DNA of 61,045 nt from Bradyrhizobium sp. Gha (lineage in GTDB: Bacteria > Pseudomonadota > Alphaproteobacteria > Rhizobiales > Xanthobacteraceae): assembly GCF_900113735.1 (NCBI RefSeq), contig NZ_FOQM01000042.1:1-61045 (forward strand), given 5' to 3'. The position numbers and the translations under genes were made by a program. Within the stretch, counting starts at the first letter, position 1. Each line of letters opens with the position of its first letter. Under the pieces are notes generated by a model, which was not told where the DNA came from, did no database searches, and saw only the letters and a list, made by a program, of their open reading frames with translations. Of the stretch, positions 53,083 through 61,045 are shown piece after piece.

Positions 53083-53754
53083 ATGAACGCTCCCTCAACC
53101 CATCTCGTCATTGCCGACGATCACCCGCTGTTCCGTGATGCGCTGCGGCAGGCGGTGGCGGGGGTCCTGAGCACGGCGAAGATCGATGAGGCCGGGTCGT
53201 TCGAGGACCTGACGAAACTGCTGGAACAGGCCTCCGACGTAGACCTGGTCCTGCTCGACCTCTCGATGCCCGGCATCTCCGGCTTTTCCGGGCTGATCTA
53301 TCTGCGCGCGCAATATCCGGCGATTCCGGTGGTGATCGTCTCGGCCTCCGACGACAGCGCCACGATCCGCCGTTCGCTGGATTTCGGCGCCTCCGGCTTC
53401 ATCCCGAAGCGCTTCGGCGTCGAGACGCTGCGTGATGCCATCCTCAAGGTCATGGAGGGCGACGTCTGGGTTCCCGCCGATACCGACCTGACGGCCGCTT
53501 CCGACCCCGACATGGCCAAGCTGCGCGACCGCCTGGTGACGCTGACGCCGCAGCAGGTGCGGGTGTTGATGATGCTGTCGGAGGGACTGCTGAACAAGCA
53601 GATCGCCTATGAGCTCGGCGTCTCCGAGGCGACCATCAAGGCCCACGTCTCGGCCATCCTGCAAAAGCTCGGCGTCGAAAGCCGGACCCAGGCCGTGATC
53701 GCCGCTGCCAAGATCTCCGGCGGCCAGTGGAAACAGGGCACGCCGACGGGGTAG
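53083..53754 (+). CDS. LuxR-family response regulator (CrbR-like)
   Basis: 223 residues. The receiver has the acidic pair IADDHPLFRDALRQAV, phosphoacceptor Asp near 58 (LVLLDLSMPGISGFSGL) and the K in GFIPKRFG. The LuxR domain reads LTPQQVRVLMMLSEGLLNKQIAYELGVSEATIKAHVSAILQKLGV. Sequence style matches CrbR/AgmR regulators that pair with SSS-type hybrid kinases to control acetate use; the likely partner lies 1.4 kb away at 55133-58642. ATG 53083 is used. Confidence 0.85.
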   Translation: MNAPSTHLVIADDHPLFRDALRQAVAGVLSTAKIDEAGSFEDLTKLLEQASDVDLVLLDLSMPGISGFSGLIYLRAQYPAIPVVIVSASDDSATIRRSLDFGASGFIPKRFGVETLRDAILKVMEGDVWVPADTDLTAASDPDMAKLRDRLVTLTPQQVRVLMMLSEGLLNKQIAYELGVSEATIKAHVSAILQKLGVESRTQAVIAAAKISGGQWKQGTPTG

Positions 53755-54099
53755 GTCGCGTGCTCGCGAACAGCCGACCGTGAGTGCCGGCCGGCACCCG
53801 ACCTCCCTGCGTCCTTTCGTTCTGAGCGGCGTGAAGCGAGAGGAAAATCCGGGCGGAATGCGCCGCGACAGCGCGAAGCTTGCTTGCGTCAGGGGAGTGG
53901 CAGCAGCCTGCCAATTCACAAGTGAGTGCGTTGACGCGGGTTCGCGAAGCCCTAGCAAGCTTCGTTGCAGATTCTTGCAAACAATGGACATGCGTCCTGC
54001 GAGGCACACTGATGGTCAGTTGCGTCATTGCAGCGAGGCAATCATGAGCCAAACTGAACATCGGGCCGCGAACTCGGTAACTTTCAAAGGACCAAGACC
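53755..54099. other. Intergenic region before the Tat hydrolase
   Basis: 345 bases. No gene, repeat or convincing promoter is seen; a weak TTGACG lies near 53931. An open plus-strand frame here (53780-54103) has no recognisable features. Confidence 0.4.
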
Positions 54100-55128
54100 A
54101 TGACACAGATCATCGACCCGCATCGCCGCCGCTTCCTCGGCATCGCAGCCGGCAGCGCTGCCGTCGGTCTTGGCGTGATCGACCTCGCGCGCGCCGAAAC
54201 GGCAGCCGCGCCGTCTTCGGCAACGGCTTCCTTCGGCGCGATCAAGCAGATCAATGCGGGTGTGCTCGACATCGGCTACGCCGAAGCCGGTCCATCGACC
54301 GGTCCGGTGGCGATCCTGCTGCACGGCTGGCCTTACGACATTCACAGCTTCGTCGACGTCGCGCCGATCCTGGCGCAGGCCGGCTATCGCGTCATCGTCC
54401 CCTATTTGCGTGGCTATGGGTCGACGCACTTCCTCTCCAGCGAGACGCCGCGCAACGGCGAGCCTGCCGCGCTGGCCGTCGACATCATCGCCCTGATGGA
54501 TGCGCTCGACATCAGGAAGGCTGTCATCGCGGGCTTCGACTGGGGCGCGCGGACCGCCGATATCATCGCGGCGCTGTGGCCGGAGCGCTGCCGCGCGCTG
54601 GTCTCTGTCAGCGGCTATCTGATCTCCAGCCAGGCATCGGGGAGCGCGCCGTTGCCCCCTTCGGCCGAACTGCAATGGTGGTACCAGTTTTATTTTGCGA
54701 CCGAGCGCGGCCGCGCCGGCTACGAGAAGTACACGCATGACTTCGCAAAGCTGATCTGGAAGCTGGCCTCGCCCCAGTGGAAGTTCGACGACGCCACCTT
54801 CGATCGCAGCGCCAAGGCGTTCGAGAACAAGGATCACGTGGCGATCTCGATCCACAATTATCGCTGGCGGCTCGGGCTCGAGAAGGGCGAGACGAAGTAC
54901 GAGGAGATTGAAAACAAGCTCGCGGCGGCTCCCATCATCAGCGTGCCTGCGATCACGATGGAAGGCGACGCCAACGGCGCGCCGCATCCCGATCCCGGCG
55001 CCTACGCCAAGAAGTTTTCGGGCCGTTACGATCATCGCCTGATCACGGGCGGCATCGGCCACAATCTTCCGCAGGAAGCACCGCAGGCCTTTGCCAAGGC
55101 CGTCATCGATGCCGACGGCAGCGCCTGA
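54100..55128 (+). CDS. Tat-exported alpha/beta hydrolase (epoxide hydrolase/dehalogenase type)
   Basis: 342 residues. The twin-arginine signal HRRRFLGIAAGSAAVGLGVIDLARAE marks Tat export. The oxyanion-hole motif LLHGWPYD is near residue 70. The nucleophile elbow is AGFDWGAR near 147, where aspartate instead of serine points to the epoxide hydrolase/haloalkane dehalogenase branch. The histidine is in GGIGHNLPQEAPQAF near 327. A periplasmic location is unusual for this branch. It lies between the two regulator genes of the CrbSR-like system. Confidence 0.88.
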   Translation: MTQIIDPHRRRFLGIAAGSAAVGLGVIDLARAETAAAPSSATASFGAIKQINAGVLDIGYAEAGPSTGPVAILLHGWPYDIHSFVDVAPILAQAGYRVIVPYLRGYGSTHFLSSETPRNGEPAALAVDIIALMDALDIRKAVIAGFDWGARTADIIAALWPERCRALVSVSGYLISSQASGSAPLPPSAELQWWYQFYFATERGRAGYEKYTHDFAKLIWKLASPQWKFDDATFDRSAKAFENKDHVAISIHNYRWRLGLEKGETKYEEIENKLAAAPIISVPAITMEGDANGAPHPDPGAYAKKFSGRYDHRLITGGIGHNLPQEAPQAFAKAVIDADGSA

Positions 55129-55132
55129 GCCG

Positions 55133-58100
55133 TTACTCCGCCGCGACCATCTGCTGCGTGCGCCACTGCCCGAGCAGGGCACGCAGCGAAGCCGGCTTCA
55201 CCGGCTTGTTGAGCACCGCGATCTTCTCGTCGCGCGCAGCCATCTGCACGGCGGGGCTGCGATCGGCAGTGATCAGGATCGCGGGGATGCCGTCGCCGAA
55301 GCGGCGCCGGATCTCGCGGATGGCGGCGATGCCGTTGCCGCGGTCGAGGTGATAGTCGACGAGCAGTCCGGTGACGCGCTTGCCGGCGGCCTGGATCGCC
55401 GATATCGCGCCTTCGGGATCCGCGACCGCGATCACCTCGGCGTGCCAGGCCTTCAACAGCGTCCGCATGCCGTCGAGGATCGCCGCGTCGTTCTCGATGC
55501 AGACGATCAGAGCGCCAGATATCGGCGCGCGCGCCAGCGGCGTTGCGCTTGTTAACGCCGCCGTCAGCGTCACGGCCTTGGCCGTCGGCACGATCACGGT
55601 GAACAACGAGCCGCCGCTTGCATTGGCGTCGATGGCGATGCCGTGGTTGAGCACGCGCGCCAGCCGTTCGACGATCGAGAGTCCCAGCCCCAGCCCGCGC
55701 GCGATCCGCGCACCTTGCTCGAGGCGGTGGAATTCCTTGAAGATCTCACCGCGTTTGACCGCGGGAATGCCGACGCCGGTATCGTAGACGCAGATCTTGA
55801 GCGAGGCGCCATGGCGCCGGCAGCCGACCAGCACGCGGCCGCGCGGGGTGTATTTGATCGCGTTCGAGATCAGGTTCTGCAACAGCCGCCGCAACAGCAA
55901 GCGGTCCGACTCGACCGGCAGCGAGCAGGGCACGAAGGTGAGCCCGAGGCCCTTGGCGCGTGCGATCGGCGCGAACTCGATCTCCAGCGAGCGCATTAGA
56001 TCGGCCATCTTGAAGCTCGAGATCGAGGTCGTCATCGCGCCGGCGTCGAGCCTGGAGATGTCGAGCAGCGCGCCGAGGATCTCCTCGATGGCTTGCAGCG
56101 ATTCGTCGATGTTCTCGACCAGCCGGGTCTCCTCGCCATCGTGCTGGCGCTCGACCAGGCTCGTGACATAGAGCCGCGCCGCGTTCAGCGGTTGAAGAAT
56201 GTCGTGGCTGGCGGCCGCGAGGAAGCGCGTCTTGGAGATGCTGGCGTCCTCGGCGGCGCTCTTGGCTTGCGCAAGCTCCGAGTTCAGTCGCGTCAGCTCC
56301 TCGGTGCGGTCGCGCACACGCTTTTCCAGCGTCGCATTGGCGCGCTCCAGCGCTTCCGCCGCCTCGAAGGTCGGCGTGACGTCGGTGAAGGTGATGACGA
56401 AGCCGCCGCCGGGCATGCGATTGGTGAGCACCTCGATGACCATGTGGCGTTCCGGCAGGCGCTCCAGATAGGGCTCGCTGTCGGTGGTGTAGGCCACGAG
56501 CCGCTGCTCGATCATCGCTTCGCGGTCACCCTGGGCGGGGGGATCGCTCACGCCCATGAATTCCAGGATTTCGCGCAAGGGCGTGCCGAACTGGATGAAA
56601 TGCGGTGGCACGTTGAGGAGGTCGCCGAACTGCCTGTTCGAGCAGATCAGCTGCAAATCGGCATCGAACACCGCGATGCCCTGGCGCACATGGTTGAGCG
56701 CGGTCTGCAGGATCTCGCGGTTGAAATGCAGCGCTGCGTGGGAATCGTCGAGCAACTTCAGCGCGGCTTTCGCTGATACCGTGCGCTTGCGCAGCAGCAG
56801 CGACATCACGAGGCGCGAGGACGCGGCCCCGATCGAGGAGGCGATCAGGTGCTCGGCATGCTGCAGCAGCTCGAAGTCGGCGGGTGCTCCGGCCTCGAGC
56901 CGCATATTGCGCCGCGCCGAGAACGCCTCGAACGACTGCCGGGCGCGATCGGGCCCGAGATATTGCGCGACGGTGCTCTGGATATCCTGCACCGTCACGG
57001 TGGTGCGCCAGCGGCGGAAGTTCGGAGCGATCGGGGCGAGCGTGTTCGGGACGAACAGATCGGCCTGCACCAGCTCGATCGACGAGGGTTGACGTGCCAG
57101 CGACAGCAGCACGTAAGTGAGGATGTTGAGCGACAGAGACCAGACGACGCCATGCATCAATGGCGACAGGTCGGCGCCGAACAGCGCCTGCGGCCGCAGC
57201 GCCTCGATGCCGAACGGCCCATGCTGGAGCAGCAGGATGCCGGATGTCGAGGTGTCCATGAAGCTCGGGATGAACAGCGTGTAGAGCCACACCGCGAAGC
57301 CGACCAGCATGCCGCCGATGGCGCCGCGCGCGGTCGCGCGCCGCCACAACAGGCCGCCGAAGAAGGCAGGCGCGAGCTGCGCGATGGCTGCAAAGGACAG
57401 GAGGCCGATGGCCGCCAGCTGGGCATTGCCGAGCGCGCGATAGTAGAAATAGGCCATCACCATGATGGCGAAGATGGCGAGCCGCCGCGAGCGCAGCAGG
57501 AAGTCGCCGAAGCCGGTGGCGCCTGCGCGTCCCTCGGGCCGTCGCTGCAGCACCAGCGGCACCACGAGGTCGTTGGAGACCATGATGGAGAGCGCGACGC
57601 ATTCCACGATCACCATCGCGGTCGCCGCCGAGAGGCCGCCGACGAAGACGGCGACGCTGAGAAGTCCCGCACCGCCCTCCATCGGCAGGGCCAGGACGTA
57701 CATGTCAGGGTCGACAGCGCCGAACGGGAAGGTGACGAGGCCGGCGAGCGCGATCGGGATCACGAACACATTGATGGCGACGAGATAGAGCGGAAACAGC
57801 CAGCGCGCGCGGCTGACCTCGGCATCCGAGGAATTCTCCACGACGCTGACGTGAAACTGGCGCGGCAGCAGCATGATCGCGCACAGCGACAGCAGCGTCA
57901 TGGTCAGGAAATTGCCGATCGACGGCGAATAGTCGATGGCGCGCACGGCTTCCGGGGTCTTCATCGCGCGCTCGATCAGTTCGTGCGGCGAAAACATCCA
58001 GAAGGTGACGAAGATGCCGGCGGTGAGGAAGGCGACCAGCTTGATGATGGATTCGGTCGCGACCGCGAGCATCAGGCCGTGCTGATGCTCGGTCGCGTCG

Positions 58101-58642
58101 GTCTGCCGCGTGCCGAACAGCACCGCGAAGGCCGCCATCGTCAGCGTCACCATCAGCGCCATGTCGCCGAGGATCGGGATGTGGGAGAACGCCTGGTCCT
58201 CGCTAAGGATGACTTCGAGCGAGGAGGCCACCGCCTTGAGCTGGAGCGCGATGTAGGGCACCGAGCCGATGATGGCGATCAGCGCGACGGTTGCCGCCAC
58301 GGCCTGGCTCTTGCCGTAACGCGCACCGATGAAGTCCGCGATCGAGGTGATGTTGTGGGCTTTGGCAAGCTGGATCACGCGGCGGAGCACGCCGGCGCCG
58401 AGCCCGATCATCAGAATCGGACCGACATAGATCGCGAGGAAGTCGGTCGAGGTGCGGGTGGCAAAGCCCACCGAGCCGAAGAAGGTCCAGGACGTGCAGT
58501 AGATCGCCAGCGACAGCGGGTAGATCATCCCGGACGCGCGGCCGGGCCCGGCCTGCGAGCGGCGATCACCGTGGCTCGCCACCAGGAACAGGAACCCGAT
58601 ATAGCCGAAGGCGGCTGCGATCACGCCCCAGTCGTGCAGCAT
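55133..58642 (-). CDS. SSS-family transporter/hybrid histidine kinase (CrbS-like)
   Basis: 1169 residues from ATG 58642 (MLHDWGVIAAAFGYIGFLFLVASHGDRR). Residues 1-500 form a sodium/solute-symporter-like domain with about 13 membrane helices. A linker follows to about 630, then a PAS domain (ILQTALNHVRQGIAVFDADLQLICSN) and coiled coil. The kinase has the phosphorylated histidine near 808 (LAAASHDILQPLNAARL), the N box near 924 (NLISNAIKYTPRGR), and GLGLGLSIVERLARVL. A C-terminal receiver has its Asp near 1095 (GLLVDYHLDRGNGI). The likely partner is the LuxR regulator at 53083-53754. The family senses acetate or similar short acids. Confidence 0.9.
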   Translation of the reverse strand: MLHDWGVIAAAFGYIGFLFLVASHGDRRSQAGPGRASGMIYPLSLAIYCTSWTFFGSVGFATRTSTDFLAIYVGPILMIGLGAGVLRRVIQLAKAHNITSIADFIGARYGKSQAVAATVALIAIIGSVPYIALQLKAVASSLEVILSEDQAFSHIPILGDMALMVTLTMAAFAVLFGTRQTDATEHQHGLMLAVATESIIKLVAFLTAGIFVTFWMFSPHELIERAMKTPEAVRAIDYSPSIGNFLTMTLLSLCAIMLLPRQFHVSVVENSSDAEVSRARWLFPLYLVAINVFVIPIALAGLVTFPFGAVDPDMYVLALPMEGGAGLLSVAVFVGGLSAATAMVIVECVALSIMVSNDLVVPLVLQRRPEGRAGATGFGDFLLRSRRLAIFAIMVMAYFYYRALGNAQLAAIGLLSFAAIAQLAPAFFGGLLWRRATARGAIGGMLVGFAVWLYTLFIPSFMDTSTSGILLLQHGPFGIEALRPQALFGADLSPLMHGVVWSLSLNILTYVLLSLARQPSSIELVQADLFVPNTLAPIAPNFRRWRTTVTVQDIQSTVAQYLGPDRARQSFEAFSARRNMRLEAGAPADFELLQHAEHLIASSIGAASSRLVMSLLLRKRTVSAKAALKLLDDSHAALHFNREILQTALNHVRQGIAVFDADLQLICSNRQFGDLLNVPPHFIQFGTPLREILEFMGVSDPPAQGDREAMIEQRLVAYTTDSEPYLERLPERHMVIEVLTNRMPGGGFVITFTDVTPTFEAAEALERANATLEKRVRDRTEELTRLNSELAQAKSAAEDASISKTRFLAAASHDILQPLNAARLYVTSLVERQHDGEETRLVENIDESLQAIEEILGALLDISRLDAGAMTTSISSFKMADLMRSLEIEFAPIARAKGLGLTFVPCSLPVESDRLLLRRLLQNLISNAIKYTPRGRVLVGCRRHGASLKICVYDTGVGIPAVKRGEIFKEFHRLEQGARIARGLGLGLSIVERLARVLNHGIAIDANASGGSLFTVIVPTAKAVTLTAALTSATPLARAPISGALIVCIENDAAILDGMRTLLKAWHAEVIAVADPEGAISAIQAAGKRVTGLLVDYHLDRGNGIAAIREIRRRFGDGIPAILITADRSPAVQMAARDEKIAVLNKPVKPASLRALLGQWRTQQMVAAE

Positions 58643-58808
58643 GGCGAGCGTGCTTCTCCCTGGGCGCAAAGGCGCCCGATCTCGTTTTCCCTGCAAATCT
58701 AGCGCGTTGGCAGGGTCGAGGCGACAGCGAAATGCCGCGCCAGGGGCGGAACTGGGGGTGTCGTTAAGGTGCGTGCGTGCGCTTGAAGCTCATCGAGAGA
58801 GCTCCCGT

Positions 58809-58849
58809 GTGGGCCCCCCTCCCTGACCCTCCCCCACAAGGGGGGAGGG
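58809..58849. repeat. CT/GA-rich palindromic repeat, copy 1
   Basis: GGGCCCCCCTCCCTGACCC followed by TCCCCCACAAGGGGGGAGGG is an inverted copy of the element at 58959-58997 and of the one inside the helicase gene at 3056-3120. The two copies here face each other across about 110 bases, so they can pair into one long stem. Confidence 0.75.
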
Positions 58850-58896
58850 AACGGAGAGAGGGGCGCTCGTTGCAGCGAATGTGAGACCAGGTTCGT

Positions 58897-58922
58897 GTTC
58901 AGCAGTTGCTGTTCAGCAGTTG
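58897..58922. repeat. Tandem 13-base direct repeat
   Basis: GTTCAGCAGTTGC occurs twice in direct succession with one base between the copies, inside the region flanked by the two palindromic repeats. Confidence 0.6.
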
Positions 58923-58958
58923 CACCCGATTGCAGCGAGGCGGGCACGCCTGTATCGC

Positions 58959-58997
58959 TCCCTCCCCCCTTGTGGGGGAGGGTCGGGGAGGGGGGTA
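58959..58997. repeat. CT/GA-rich palindromic repeat, copy 2
   Basis: CTCCCTCCCCCCTTGTGG then GGGAGGGTCGGGGAGGGGGG. It matches the helicase-internal copy at 3056-3104 almost base for base (TTGTGG against TTGCGG). The region 58643-59038 holds nothing else recognisable. Confidence 0.75.
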
Positions 58998-59038
58998 GCG
59001 CCGGGGACGGTGAGAGTTAGGCGCGAAGAGGCGAGAGC

Positions 59039-60268
59039 CTACTCCGCGGCCAGCGATTTCTCGTTCAGCGGCAGCTCCAGCCGCTCCCACACCTGCAGCA
59101 GCGCTTCGGCGAGCTGATCGATCAGGCCGTCGTCGTGATAGGGCGAGGGCGTGATGCGCAGGCGCTCGGTGCCCTTGGCGACGGTCGGATAGTTGATCGG
59201 CTGGATGTAGATGCCGTGGTCCTCGAGCAGGATATCCGAGGCCTGCTTGCACTTCTCGGGATCGCCGACGAACAGCGGCACGATGTGCGTGTCGTTCGAC
59301 ATCACCGGGAGACCTGCGGCATTGAGGATCGCCTTGACGCGCGCGGCGCGGTCCTGGTGGCGCTCGCGCTCCCAGCTCGAGGTCTTCAGATGCTTGATCG
59401 CGGCGGTCGCGGCCGAGCAGATCGCCGGCGGCAGCGCGGTGGTGAAGATGAAGCCGGGCGCATAGGAGCGCACGGCGTCGATGATATGGCCGTTGCCGGC
59501 GATGTAGCCGCCGAGGCAGCCGAACGCTTTCGCCAGCGTGCCTTCGAGAATGTCGATGCGATGCATCACACCGTCACGCTCGGCAATGCCGCCGCCGCGC
59601 GGGCCGTACATGCCGACGGCGTGGACCTCGTCCACATAGGTCATCGCGTTGTACGTCTCGGCGAGATCGCAGATCCTGGCGAGCGGCGCGACGTCGCCGT
59701 CCATGGAATAGAGGCTCTCGCAGGCGATCAGCTTGGGACGGTTCGGGCCCGCAGCCTTCAGCAGCGCTTCGAGATCGGCGAGATCGTTGTGGCGGAACAC
59801 CTGCCGCTCGCAGCCGGACTGGCGGATGCCTTCGATCATCGAATTATGGTTGAGCTCGTCCGACAGGATCAGGCAGTTCGGAATGAGCTTGGCGATGGTC
59901 GCGATGCCGGTCTGGTTCGAGACGTAACCGGACGTGAACAGCAGCGCGGCTTCCTTGCCGTGGAGGTCGGCGAGCTCGGCCTCGAGCTGCACCAGCGGAT
60001 GATGCGTGCCGGCGATGTTGCGGGTTCCCCCTGCGCCGGTGCCGACGCGGGTCGCGGTTTCGACCATGGCGCCGACCACCTTCGGGTGCTGGCCCATGCC
60101 GAGATAATCGTTGGAGCACCAGATCACGACGTCGCGCTTGCCCTTGGGCGAGTGCCAGACTGCATGCGGGAACCGGCCGGCCGTGCGCTCCAGATCGGCG
60201 AACACGCGATAGCGGCGCTCGTTGTGGAGGCGATCAAGGGCGGAATTGAAGAACTCGGCGTAATCCAT
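59039..60268 (-). CDS. hemA: 5-aminolevulinate synthase
   Basis: 409-residue PLP enzyme condensing glycine and succinyl-CoA, the first step of alphaproteobacterial heme synthesis. It begins MDYAEFFNSALDRLHNERRYRVFADLERTAGRFP. The glycine-rich GAGGTRNIAGTHHPLV lies near 80, DEVHAVGMYGPRGGGIAE near 215 and the PLP lysine in LEGTLAKAFGCLGGYIAG near 245. It supplies heme to the cox operon. A perfect FNR/FixK box lies 135 bases upstream. Confidence 0.96.
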   Translation of the reverse strand: MDYAEFFNSALDRLHNERRYRVFADLERTAGRFPHAVWHSPKGKRDVVIWCSNDYLGMGQHPKVVGAMVETATRVGTGAGGTRNIAGTHHPLVQLEAELADLHGKEAALLFTSGYVSNQTGIATIAKLIPNCLILSDELNHNSMIEGIRQSGCERQVFRHNDLADLEALLKAAGPNRPKLIACESLYSMDGDVAPLARICDLAETYNAMTYVDEVHAVGMYGPRGGGIAERDGVMHRIDILEGTLAKAFGCLGGYIAGNGHIIDAVRSYAPGFIFTTALPPAICSAATAAIKHLKTSSWERERHQDRAARVKAILNAAGLPVMSNDTHIVPLFVGDPEKCKQASDILLEDHGIYIQPINYPTVAKGTERLRITPSPYHDDGLIDQLAEALLQVWERLELPLNEKSLAAE

Positions 60269-60363
60269 CGGTGCAACCTGAGACGGAACTGACCAAAAGG
60301 GCGCATCTGTTTAGAGCTTTTCCAGCTCTCATGTCCATGCGCTATCCCATATCTGGCCGTGAG

Positions 60364-60384
60364 GGGCATTTGGGCAAAATGCCC
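60364..60384. promoter_or_regulatory. Hairpin/operator upstream of hemA
   Basis: GGGCATTT (60364-60371) and AAATGCCC (60377-60384) form a perfect 8-base stem with a 5-base loop, 19 bases from the FNR-type box. It may be a leader hairpin or an operator. Confidence 0.4.
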
Positions 60385-60402
60385 TATCCGGCGCGACCCA
60401 AC

Positions 60403-60416
60403 TTGATCCCGATCAA
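60403..60416 (-). promoter_or_regulatory. FNR/FixK-type binding site upstream of hemA
   Basis: TTGATCCCGATCAA is a perfect match to the FNR/FixK consensus TTGAT-N4-ATCAA. It lies 135 bases before the hemA start codon and 55 bases past the end of the neighbouring MBL gene. Oxygen control of hemA through the FixLJ-FixK pathway is known in Bradyrhizobium, which supports this reading. Confidence 0.85.
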
Positions 60417-60470
60417 GCTCGCGCGGGACATAATGCTGCCCTGCACCATCGGTCGAAGGGCTGGACGCCC

Positions 60471-61045
60471 TCACGTCGTCCTGAACTGCAGCACGCCGTC
60501 CTTGGTCTCGGCGGTCAGCCGGCCCTCGACGATCATGTAGTTGACGTGAGCGACGAGCTCGCCGGCGGCAAAGCCCATCTGGTGCTCGTCGAGCACGTGC
60601 TTGTTGAACACGACAGGCACCAATGCGCGCGACGTCTGCGGCACCTCGCGGCAGGCTTCCGCGATCAGGCGGCAGCGCTCCTCGTGGTGATCGGCGAGCT
60701 GCTTGATGCGGGTCTTCAGCCCGTAAAACGGCACGCCGTGACCCGGCAGCACCAGGAGGTCATAGGGCAGGGTGGTGGTGAGGCTCGCGAGTGAGGCCAG
60801 ATATTCGCCGAGCGAGTTCTGGTCGGGCTCGACCGCCCACACGCTGACATTCGGCGAGATCTTGCTCAACACCTGGTCGGCGGAGAGAAACAGCTTGTCG
60901 TCTGCGCAGTACAGCATCACCTGGTCGAGCGCATGCCCGCCACCGGTGATCACCTTGAAGCGGCGCGCGCCGATCACGACCTCGTCGCCATGCGAGATAC
61001 GGCGGTAGGACGGCGGCAGCACCGAGACGCGTTTGAGATAATCCT
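60471..61045 (-). CDS. MBL-fold metallo-hydrolase, C-terminal part (start beyond window)
   Basis: The reverse-strand frame is open from the window edge to the stop at 60471, about 191 codons. It reads DYLKRVS then VLPPSYRRISHGDEVVIGARRFKVITGGGHALDQVMLYCADDKLFLSADQVL, the C-terminal half of an MBL protein. GGHALDQ and FLSADQVL carry the later metal ligands (His and Asp), and LVLPGHGVPFYGL the last histidine. The C-terminal winged-helix-like extension (NKHVLDEHQMGFAAGELVAHVNYMIVEGRL) puts it in the LACTB2-like group. A GTG at 61022 is an internal codon, not the start. Confidence 0.85.
   Translation of the reverse strand, partial: DYLKRVSVLPPSYRRISHGDEVVIGARRFKVITGGGHALDQVMLYCADDKLFLSADQVLSKISPNVSVWAVEPDQNSLGEYLASLASLTTTLPYDLLVLPGHGVPFYGLKTRIKQLADHHEERCRLIAEACREVPQTSRALVPVVFNKHVLDEHQMGFAAGELVAHVNYMIVEGRLTAETKDGVLQFRTT

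Noticed and set aside
56849..58702. Open frame opposite the SSS hybrid kinase
   Set aside because: It covers the membrane part of the kinase in the complementary phase and has no start signal or domain.
1..61045. CRISPR arrays, tRNA or rRNA genes, prophage or conjugation genes
   Set aside because: No regularly spaced repeats, cloverleaf-like sequences, rRNA-like stretches or phage and transfer gene families were found on either strand by eye.

Overview
The window reads as chromosome of a Bradyrhizobium-like alphaproteobacterium (Nitrobacteraceae). The DNA is GC-rich and densely coding. Gene families and order fit: an aa3-type oxidase locus coxB-coxA-ctaB-small ORF-ctaG-coxC-DUF983-SURF1, an F0 operon atpI-B-E-F'-F separated from F1, a 5-aminolevulinate synthase hemA with a perfect FNR/FixK-type box upstream, and an SSS-type hybrid kinase with a LuxR-type regulator. 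Several families of palindromic intergenic repeats of the rhizobial kind are also present. The genus is inferred from gene content and style, not from a database search.

Layout. 1-231: truncated IS4-family (DUF4372) transposase running off the left edge. 366-9028: TPR-methyltransferase, orphan branched-chain amino-acid-type binding protein, Lhr-like helicase plus PdeM nuclease (two parts of the ligase-associated DNA damage response set), LysR/EamA divergent pair, metallo-beta-lactamase-fold hydrolase. 9180-12686: very long PodJ-like coiled-coil/Sel1 protein. 12971-18978: compact aromatic-catabolism-like islet (ThDP enzyme, FAD hydroxylase, AAHS-type MFS carrier, divergent LysR) bordered by what looks like the tail of a broken gene. 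19062-25504: PadR regulator and divergent fatty-acid beta-oxidation operon (SnoaL-like, acyl-CoA dehydrogenase, thiolase, FadJ-like). 25630-28338: glutathione block (beta-class GST, MarR, gshA). 28442-31926: PAN-domain secreted protein, nucleotidyltransferase, a YjbR remnant, signal peptidase I and TldD. 32037-39678: IalB and the cytochrome oxidase operon. 39760-42220: small SnoaL-like protein and a NarX/UhpB-type two-component pair. 42221-42751: long gap with a candidate three-hairpin small RNA. 42752-46856: thrC, M16 peptidase, GNAT, secreted hypothetical. 47064-49699: F0 ATP synthase. 49985-52777: secreted coiled-coil protein, YjbQ, MHS carrier. 53083-58642: CrbR/CrbS-like regulators with a Tat-exported alpha/beta hydrolase between. 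59039-61045: hemA and a partial MBL-fold protein.

The core content is energy metabolism (terminal oxidase, ATP synthase, heme, beta-oxidation) with accessory pieces between. The most interesting items are the candidate small RNA before thrC, the palindromic repeat absorbed in frame into the Lhr-like helicase, the aromatic islet with its broken neighbour, two gene remnants, and several clear operator palindromes (MarR, PadR, LysR, FixK/FNR). No CRISPR array, rRNA or tRNA was seen.
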